The position numbers were made by a program, and so were the translations under genes. Shown piece by piece: positions 1 to 4,307 of a stretch of DNA of 6,004 nucleotides. Every line of letters begins with the position of its first letter. Position 1 is the first letter of the stretch. The notes under the pieces were generated by a model. The model worked only from the letters and a program-made list of their open reading frames with translations. It searched no databases and had not been told where the DNA came from. The stretch is from Pseudomonadota bacterium (GTDB taxonomy: Bacteria; Pseudomonadota; Gammaproteobacteria; Xanthomonadales; Marinicellaceae), in contig QQUO01000008.1 of assembly GCA_008501575.1 (NCBI GenBank), positions 1 through 6,004 of the forward strand, read 5' to 3'.

Positions 1-168
1 AAACAGTTCATGGGCATGACCCGTACCAATGAGGGCATGAGCCCAGGGCGTGAGACCCAGGCGGGCGGTTTGTGACAGCACCGACAAAATAACAGCGGCC
101 AGACAGGCAACGGGAAAAAAAAGATCCTGAGACTTCATCATTCGGGGTTTTGTTATGGGCGTTGGCAT
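1..168 (-). CDS. NnrS-like heme/copper membrane protein, N-terminal fragment (partial)
   Basis: Only the N-terminus is present; the frame stays open to the left edge. From the ATG at 141 it reads 47 residues: an LFFP box (residues 7-10), a hydrophobic first membrane segment (about 8-24), then GHAHELF (41-47). A membrane helix followed by HAHE(M/L)(L/F) is the hallmark I know from the start of NnrS proteins, polytopic heme- and copper-containing inner-membrane proteins linked to nitric oxide stress. The start is uncertain. The in-frame ATG at 168 adds a short proline-rich tail; ATGs at 141 and 138 are also possible, and none has a good Shine-Dalgarno site. I give the longest ATG form because family members usually have a short tail before the first helix. 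Another reading frame on the same strand is also open across 8-301, but its product is low-complexity and hydrophilic and resembles nothing. Family assignment is moderate, resting on one motif plus topology. Confidence 0.55.
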   Translation of the reverse strand, partial: MPTPITKPRMMKSQDLFFPVACLAAVILSVLSQTARLGLTPWAHALIGTGHAHELF

Positions 169-177
169 CGTTTGGGC

Positions 178-207
178 TGGGCAGTGTTGCTGTAAATTTC
201 GTATAAT
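178..207 (+). promoter_or_regulatory. Predicted sigma-70 promoter for the leader ORF and ybaN
   Basis: A perfect TATAAT lies at 202-207. The best -35 candidate is TGGGCA at 178-183 (four of six matches) with an 18-base spacer. Transcription would begin near 214, giving an untranslated leader of about 100 bases before ybaN that contains the possible 23-codon ORF at 245-316. The -35 is weak, so activator help is possible; no operator is recognised. Confidence 0.45.
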
Positions 208-232
208 AGTCCGCCTTTGAATTGTTTGCCAA
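203..232 (-). promoter_or_regulatory. Predicted sigma-70 promoter for the NnrS-like gene
   Basis: On the minus strand TTGGCA (232-227) is followed after 18 bases by TATTAT (208-203). Each hexamer matches the sigma-70 consensus at five of six positions. Transcription would start near 196, leaving about 28 bases before the ATG at 168 or 55 before the one at 141. The -10 overlaps the -10 of the opposing promoter. Prediction from sequence only. Confidence 0.45.
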
Positions 233-244
233 TGTTGTTTGCTG

Positions 245-316
245 ATGACCATGAATAACGCCCATAAACTTGATACCCATCAAAACCTGCTGCTTTTTCA
301 TGGGTTTTTACTATGA
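245..316 (+). CDS. Possible 23-residue leader peptide overlapping the ybaN start
   Basis: A short frame begins ATG ACC ATG (starts at 245 or 251) and ends in TGA at 314-316, which overlaps the ybaN ATG (313-315) in an ATGA arrangement. The product would be 23 or 21 residues, with a polar first half and a leucine/phenylalanine-rich end. ybaN has no recognisable ribosome binding site of its own, so ribosomes finishing this frame could restart at ybaN. There is no strong Shine-Dalgarno site for the short frame either, and I recognise no family. An in-frame stop at 218-220 bounds it upstream, so it is not the tail of a longer gene. Chance is a real alternative. Confidence 0.3.
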   Translation: MTMNNAHKLDTHQNLLLFHGFLL

Positions 317-684
317 GACGCGTGCTGCAGACTAAATGGCTCTATTGGCTGATTGCGGTGTTGGCATTGGCTGTGGGACTGGTTGGTGTGGTGGTGCCAT
401 TATTACCAACCACACCATTTTTAATTGTGGCTTTATGGGCTGCCGGAAAAAGCTCACCAAGAATGGCGCATTGGCTCGAAAATCATCCGAGTTTGGGGCC
501 GGTTTTGCGAAATTGGCGTGATCATCGGGCGATACCAACCACCGCAAAGTGGCTGGCTTGTATTATGATGCTGAGCAGTTTAGCGGTTATTTGGTATCGG
601 GGGGCATCAATGGTGGTGCTGGTTATTATTTCGTTGCTTATTATTAGCTTGATGGCTTACATTCTCAGTAAGCCATCAAGGTGA
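313..684 (+). CDS. ybaN: YbaN/DUF454 family inner-membrane protein
   Basis: A 123-residue membrane protein of the DUF454 (YbaN) family, whose molecular role is not established. The family pattern is clear: an N-terminal membrane hairpin (about 10-45) with G25, P29 and the LPTTPF core (31-36), then the SSPR motif (47-50), a soluble stretch containing WLENHP (54-59) and RNW (66-68), and two closely packed C-terminal membrane segments (about 80-96 and 99-116). Length is normal for the family. The ATG at 313 is used because no other in-frame start lies between it and the stop at 271-273, and it leaves the whole conserved core intact. No Shine-Dalgarno site is visible; translation may depend on the short upstream frame whose stop overlaps this start. 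Its last codons lie inside a perfect inverted repeat, and it converges on the dehydrogenase gene with 8 bases between stops. Family assignment is confident; function is unknown. Confidence 0.9.
   Translation: MRRVLQTKWLYWLIAVLALAVGLVGVVVPLLPTTPFLIVALWAAGKSSPRMAHWLENHPSLGPVLRNWRDHRAIPTTAKWLACIMMLSSLAVIWYRGASMVVLVIISLLIISLMAYILSKPSR
648..680. terminator. Perfect 13-bp stem-loop at the convergent gene ends
   Basis: CTTGATGGCTTAC (648-660) and GTAAGCCATCAAG (668-680) are exact reverse complements separated by a 7-base loop. The hairpin sits at the end of the ybaN coding sequence, two bases before the last base of its stop, and just beyond the stop of the opposing dehydrogenase gene. That position suits a shared transcript end, or a 3' structure blocking exonucleases, for both messages. 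Neither flank has a run of T, so it is not a classical intrinsic terminator. The structure is certain; the role is inferred. Confidence 0.5.
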
Positions 685-692
685 TGTGACGA

Positions 693-1466
693 TTATTTCG
701 GTTCTAAACGAATGGCACCGTCTAAGCGGATTACCGAACCGTTTAAATAAGTGTTTTCTATTATGTGTGCGGCGGTGTGGGCAAATTCTGCCGGTGTCCC
801 CAAGCGTTTTGGAAAAGGCACCGATGCCCCCAGGGCTTTTTTAATTTCATCAGGCATACCGGCCACCATGGGTGTTAAAAACACCCCGGGTGCGATGGTC
901 ATAACCCGAACCCCAATGCGAGTAAATTCGCGAGCCATCGGTAAGGTCATGGCAACAATACCACCTTTGGATGCGGAGTAGGCCGCTTGACCAATTTGGC
1001 CTTCATAAGCAGCCACTGAAGCGGTGTTAATGATTACACCCCGTTGATTATCTTCATCCGCCGGGTTATTTTGCATCAGATTGGCGGCGGCTTTAGCCAC
1101 ATTAAAACTGCCCACCAAATTAACCTGAATGGCTTTGTTGAAATAATTCAGAGCCATTGGCGCTTCACGGCCCAAAACCCGACCGGCCGCCAGTACGCCG
1201 GCACAGTTAATCACCACGTTTAAACCATCCATATGTTGCCAGGCTTGTTGACAAGCATTTTCCATGGCGGCTTCATCGCTGACATCAGCGGCCACAAAAA
1301 AGGCGCGTTCAATATGCAATTGTTGCTGTTGTGATTTGCCGATGTCTTGATTAATGTCGATTAAGGTGACTTGGCCCCCTTGGTCGATGATATGTTGGGC
1401 ACAGGCCAATCCAAGACCTGAGGCACCACCTGTAATCAGTGCTTTTACTTGTTGTATTTTCATCAT
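693..1466 (-). CDS. Short-chain dehydrogenase, HSD10 / 3-hydroxyacyl-CoA dehydrogenase type II-like
   Basis: A 257-residue classical SDR with a complete active site. The Rossmann motif TGGASGLG spans 12-19 and is followed by D37 at the end of the second strand, which favours NAD(H) over NADP(H). NCAG is at 87-90. The catalytic tetrad is N116, S150, Y163 and K167 (YSASK). The substrate loop after APGVF carries TPM, and the C-terminus is ...GSVIRLDGAIRLEPK. TGGASGLG, the long insert before the catalytic serine and the G(A)IR(L/M)xP ending are typical of the HSD10 group, which oxidises 3-hydroxyacyl-CoA or 2-methyl-3-hydroxybutyryl-CoA in fatty-acid and isoleucine breakdown in the cytoplasm. Starts at 1466 and 1463 are adjacent ATGs; only a weak purine stretch lies upstream. 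It begins 22 bases after the stop of the hydrolase gene, so the two probably share a message. The exact substrate is not shown by the sequence. Confidence 0.9.
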   Translation of the reverse strand: MMKIQQVKALITGGASGLGLACAQHIIDQGGQVTLIDINQDIGKSQQQQLHIERAFFVAADVSDEAAMENACQQAWQHMDGLNVVINCAGVLAAGRVLGREAPMALNYFNKAIQVNLVGSFNVAKAAANLMQNNPADEDNQRGVIINTASVAAYEGQIGQAAYSASKGGIVAMTLPMAREFTRIGVRVMTIAPGVFLTPMVAGMPDEIKKALGASVPFPKRLGTPAEFAHTAAHIIENTYLNGSVIRLDGAIRLEPK

Positions 1467-1488
1467 AATTTCGTTTTATAAATGAGTA

Positions 1489-2505
1489 TTAATTTAATGG
1501 CCGCATCAGGTAGCACAAGCAATCGAGGCGAATGGCGCGCATACTTAAGGTAATCATGGCCGGCACCACAGATTTAGTCAGCACCACTTGTTGTGACTCA
1601 ATGCTGAAATATTGATCTGTGATGTCATGCCCCATTTGGTCGGTGACTTGTATAGGCATGGCTGTATCCGGTGTTTTGAGATGACCAAAAACAGTGCCCT
1701 TTTCTAATTGATGGAAATTATGATAATCCAAGTCATCCAAAATTTCAAAGTCAGCGCCACTTTCGGTGTCACTTTGCAGGGCAATACTTATGTTTTTGGC
1801 AACTTTAACCACCGCAAATATATTCATCACCTGTTGTGATTCCAACACGCCCGGAATATGATTCATGTCTGTGAGTTGGCATAAATTTTCTAAAAATGTC
1901 AGGGTTTGTTCAATACCGTCTGCGGTACCACTCATGCCACATTCGATGGTAATGGCCGGACAAAATTCAGCAAAAGCACCGGATTGAATGCCGTCTGGAC
2001 TGGTGATGTGAATAATGGTTTGTGAAAACAGTGAAGCCAAATTAATGTGTTCTTTTTTGATGGCATTGATACCGGCATAATGGGGATTGCGACCGGTATT
2101 ATTATGGATATCAACACTGGCCAATGGATTTTGTTTTTTTAAAAAAGTGGTTATTTTCGCCATTTTTTTGGCAATCGGGTGGTGATTGGGTCGAATACCC
2201 GGCCAACAACGGTTAAAATCCACCCCGTCGTCTAATTGACGGATATTGTGTTTAGCGGCTTGAACATTGCCAAATAAAATAATCAGGGTTCTGGGTAATT
2301 TGTGTTGATGCTGTTTAAGATAAACCCGCACAGCTTCCCAACCGGTGGTTTCATTGCCATGCTGTAGGATTGAAATAAAAATAGGCCGCTTTATGTGTCC
2401 GTTTAATTGTATCAGTGTCAAATCATCCACAAATTGATGAAGTTGGTGGGCTTGCACTTCCAATATTCCATTTGGTAATTTTGACAGCATCGGGGGCATG
2501 AACAC
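1489..2505 (-). CDS. Succinylglutamate desuccinylase/aspartoacylase-family zinc hydrolase (M14-like)
   Basis: A 338-residue zinc-dependent amide hydrolase. From the GTG at 2505, the metal-site motif HGNE gives ligands H49 and E52. GNVQAA (79-84) and DFNR (96-99) match the conserved region that in aspartoacylase supplies substrate-binding Asn and Arg. DIHNNTG (132-138) provides the third ligand H134 and resembles the DLHNTT box. E187 in TIECG fits the general base. Residues from about 230 form the C-terminal beta-rich domain of the family. No signal peptide is seen, so it is probably cytoplasmic. A role in arginine succinylation (AstE) is unsupported, since no other ast gene is adjacent; the substrate could be another N-acyl amino acid. 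The frame opens after a stop at 2508-2506. The start may be GTG 2505 or ATG 2499 (336 residues), with ATG 2490 less likely; none has a strong ribosome binding site. It lies first in the pair with the dehydrogenase. Confidence 0.88.
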   Translation of the reverse strand: MFMPPMLSKLPNGILEVQAHQLHQFVDDLTLIQLNGHIKRPIFISILQHGNETTGWEAVRVYLKQHQHKLPRTLIILFGNVQAAKHNIRQLDDGVDFNRCWPGIRPNHHPIAKKMAKITTFLKKQNPLASVDIHNNTGRNPHYAGINAIKKEHINLASLFSQTIIHITSPDGIQSGAFAEFCPAITIECGMSGTADGIEQTLTFLENLCQLTDMNHIPGVLESQQVMNIFAVVKVAKNISIALQSDTESGADFEILDDLDYHNFHQLEKGTVFGHLKTPDTAMPIQVTDQMGHDITDQYFSIESQQVVLTKSVVPAMITLSMRAIRLDCLCYLMRPLN

Positions 2506-2567
2506 TCACGGGAGAATAAATAAAGCGGATAAGGTACAACTTCGGTGAAAAAATTGGAAGCCCTGGC

Positions 2568-2596
2568 TTGATTTTTTTTGTGTTCAGTCTCAAAAT
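2568..2596 (+). promoter_or_regulatory. Possible sigma-70 promoter for the Gld-type ABC operon
   Basis: TTGATT (2568-2573) is followed after 17 bases by CAAAAT (2591-2596). Each hexamer matches consensus at four of six positions and the spacing is ideal, placing the start near 2603 with a leader of about 30 bases. The region is AT-rich, so a chance match is possible. It lies in the only gap (2506-2632) upstream of this operon. Confidence 0.35.
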
Positions 2597-2607
2597 CTAT
2601 GAAGTTT

Positions 2608-2622
2608 TTTTAATAATTAAAA
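2608..2622. repeat. AT-only 15-base dyad upstream of the gldA-like start
   Basis: TTTTAAT and ATTAAAA are exact reverse complements around a single central A. The dyad lies just before the weak GGA Shine-Dalgarno (2624-2626) of the ATPase gene and just after the predicted transcription start. It could be a repressor operator, or only a product of local AT-richness. Confidence 0.35.
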
Positions 2623-2632
2623 TGGAAATATC

Positions 2633-3574
2633 ATGATTGAATGTTCTCACCTCAGTAAACACTTCGGTGACGTTAAGGCTGTCAATGATTTAAGTTTTAT
2701 CGCTCACCAGGGACAAGTATTAGGTTTTTTGGGACCCAATGGTGCCGGTAAATCGACCACCATGAAAATGATTACTGGTTTCTTACCGCCCACTGTCGGA
2801 AATATAAAAGTTTGTGGTATTGATTTAGCCGAAGACCCTGTGGCGGTTAAAAACAAAATCGGCTATTTACCAGAAGGTGCACCCAGCTACCATGAAATGA
2901 AAGTGGGGCCTTTTTTGCAATTTATTGCTCGCATGCGCAATATACCTTATGCGCAACAACAAAGTGCTGTGGATTCAGTGGTGGCGAGACTAAATCTTAA
3001 CCATGTTTATTACCAAAAGATTGACACCTTATCAAAAGGCTTTAAGCGTCGGGTGGGTCTGGCACAAGCCATAATTCATGATCCTGAGGTTCTTATTATG
3101 GACGAACCAACCGATGGTCTTGATCCCAATCAGAAACATCAGGTACGAGAATTAATTACCACCATGTCGAAAAATAAAACCATTATTTTATCGACCCATA
3201 TCTTAGAGGAAGTTCAGGCGGTGTGTGATCGTGCCATTATTATTGCCAATGGTGCCATCGTGGCTGATAACACCCCGACTGAAATGGAAAGCGTGTCCCG
3301 TTATCATCATGCTGTTAGCTTTGTGGCAGATTTAGACACCGTGTTATTAAACAAAATCAAGGACATGGATTGTGTTCGAGATGTTACCTATAATGCCAGG
3401 CTTAAAGAAACCACGGTGTTTCCGGCGCAAGGCTTATTTATTTTTGATGAAATTAGTGAATTGCTGAAGCAACAGGGCATACAAGTTTCCAGTTTAAAAA
3501 TGGAAGCCGGCAGACTCGATGAGGTGTTTCGAAATATCACCCAACCGGTTCAAAAGCAGGAGGTGAAACGATGA
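2633..3574 (+). CDS. ABC transporter ATP-binding protein, GldA-type
   Basis: A 313-residue ABC ATPase that would power the membrane partner encoded directly downstream. Its nucleotide-binding domain is complete: Walker A GPNGAGKST (34-42), a Q-loop region YLPEGAP in which glutamate (E81) stands in the usual glutamine position, a signature LSKGF (133-137) in place of LSGGQ, Walker B LIMDEP (154-159) with catalytic E158, D-loop GLDP (162-165) and switch H189. About 100 residues follow as the accessory domain typical of the CcmA/NatA/GldA group. YLPE, LSKG and the adjacent GldF- and GldG-like genes all point to the GldA subgroup. The ATG at 2633 has a modest GGA six bases upstream and puts the first beta strand at residue 2, as expected. 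The gene ends in an ATGA overlap with the permease. The substrate is not known; I withhold a gene symbol because gliding itself is not implied. Confidence 0.93.
   Translation: MIECSHLSKHFGDVKAVNDLSFIAHQGQVLGFLGPNGAGKSTTMKMITGFLPPTVGNIKVCGIDLAEDPVAVKNKIGYLPEGAPSYHEMKVGPFLQFIARMRNIPYAQQQSAVDSVVARLNLNHVYYQKIDTLSKGFKRRVGLAQAIIHDPEVLIMDEPTDGLDPNQKHQVRELITTMSKNKTIILSTHILEEVQAVCDRAIIIANGAIVADNTPTEMESVSRYHHAVSFVADLDTVLLNKIKDMDCVRDVTYNARLKETTVFPAQGLFIFDEISELLKQQGIQVSSLKMEAGRLDEVFRNITQPVQKQEVKR
3558..3566 (+). promoter_or_regulatory. Strong Shine-Dalgarno site for the permease gene
   Basis: AGGAGGTGA lies four bases before the ATG at 3571, inside the end of the ATPase gene. It is nearly the full anti-16S complement and much stronger than the site in front of the ATPase gene. 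It fixes the permease start and, with the ATGA overlap, indicates coupled translation. Confidence 0.8.
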
Positions 3575-4305
3575 ATCATATTAATGCCATCATTCGCAGA
3601 GAATTACAAAGTTATTTCGCCACCCCCATTGCCTACGTATTTATTGTGATTTTTCTGGTCATGAGCGGGGTGTTTGCATTTTATTTTGGTCGTTTATATG
3701 AACGTGGCCAAGCCGATTTATTGCCCTTTTTTAATTATCATCCGTGGCTTTATCTATTTTTGGTGCCTGCAGTGGCCATGCGCATCTGGTCAGAAGAACG
3801 AAATCGTGGCAATATTGAATTATTAATGACTTTACCGGTTAAACGAATGGCCTGGGTAATCGGCAAGTTTTTGGCCGCTTGGGTGTTTGTCGGATTGGCG
3901 CTGTTACTGACTTTTCCGATGGTCATCTCCATTAACTATTTAGGTGATTCGGATAATGGTGTGATTATTGCCAGTTATTTGGGGTCTTTTCTATTGGCCG
4001 GGGCTTTTCTGGCAATCGGTGGCTGTTTATCCGCTGCCACCAAAAACCAGGTCATTGCGTTTATCTTAACGGTGGTTATTTGTTTCTTATTTTTATTGTC
4101 CGGATTTCCCATGGTGCTGGCTTTCTTTAAATTATTTTTGCCACAGTTTCTCGTGGATGTTATCGCGTCCACCAGTTTTTTGAGCCATTATACTTCTATC
4201 ACCAAAGGGGTATTGGATTTGGGGGATTTGGGCTATTTTGCCCTGACCATCGGTATTTGGTTGTATGCCACTGTGGTGGTTGTTGAAATGAAAAAAGGAG
4301 ACTAA
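3571..4305 (+). CDS. ABC-2 type permease, GldF-like
   Basis: A 244-residue polytopic inner-membrane protein, the expected channel partner of the upstream ATPase. It begins with a short amphipathic cytoplasmic stretch containing RRELxSYFxTPIAY (9-22), characteristic of this group. Membrane segments follow at about 20-39, 59-72, 93-120, 133-156, 160-186 and 218-239. Between the second and third lies the conserved loop MRxWSEExxxGNIELLMTLPV (70-90), which in ABC-2 permeases packs on the ATPase. Length matches GldF-type permeases (about 240 residues). The start overlaps the ATPase stop by four bases and is preceded by a very good ribosome binding site. Its stop (4303-4305) shares its last A with an ATG of the next gene, so all three genes form one tight operon. 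The transported substrate cannot be read from the sequence. Confidence 0.92.
   Translation: MNHINAIIRRELQSYFATPIAYVFIVIFLVMSGVFAFYFGRLYERGQADLLPFFNYHPWLYLFLVPAVAMRIWSEERNRGNIELLMTLPVKRMAWVIGKFLAAWVFVGLALLLTFPMVISINYLGDSDNGVIIASYLGSFLLAGAFLAIGGCLSAATKNQVIAFILTVVICFLFLLSGFPMVLAFFKLFLPQFLVDVIASTSFLSHYTSITKGVLDLGDLGYFALTIGIWLYATVVVVEMKKGD
4296..4300 (+). promoter_or_regulatory. Shine-Dalgarno site choosing the GldG-like start
   Basis: AGGAG lies seven bases before the ATG at 4308 and four before the ATG at 4305. The spacing favours 4308 as the true start. It sits within the last codons of the permease gene. Confidence 0.7.
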
Positions 4306-4307
4306 TG

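Noticed and set aside
8..301. Open minus-strand frame of 97 codons across the left control region
   Set aside because: Its product is low-complexity and unlike any family. It covers two predicted promoters and competes with the hydrophobic HAHE-containing frame on the same strand, which looks real.
385..416. Inverted repeat GGTGTGGT / ACCACACC in ybaN
   Set aside because: It lies fully within the conserved codons for the GVVVPLLPTTP segment and has a 16-base loop. Repeated Val and Thr codons explain it.
1489..2505. Calling the hydrolase AstE of the arginine succinyltransferase pathway
   Set aside because: No astA, astB, astC or astD gene is adjacent, and the DIHNNT box resembles aspartoacylase at least as much; only family level is supported.
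2556..2580. Short inverted AAGCC/GGCTT followed by a T run, resembling an intrinsic terminator
   Set aside because: The two arms are only two bases apart, so at most a four-pair stem can form. No plus-strand gene ends upstream of it.
2506..2632. A minus-strand promoter for the hydrolase-dehydrogenase pair
   Set aside because: One is expected here, but the best pair seen (TTCCAA and TACCTT, 17-base spacing) matches only three of six bases in each box, too weak to annotate.
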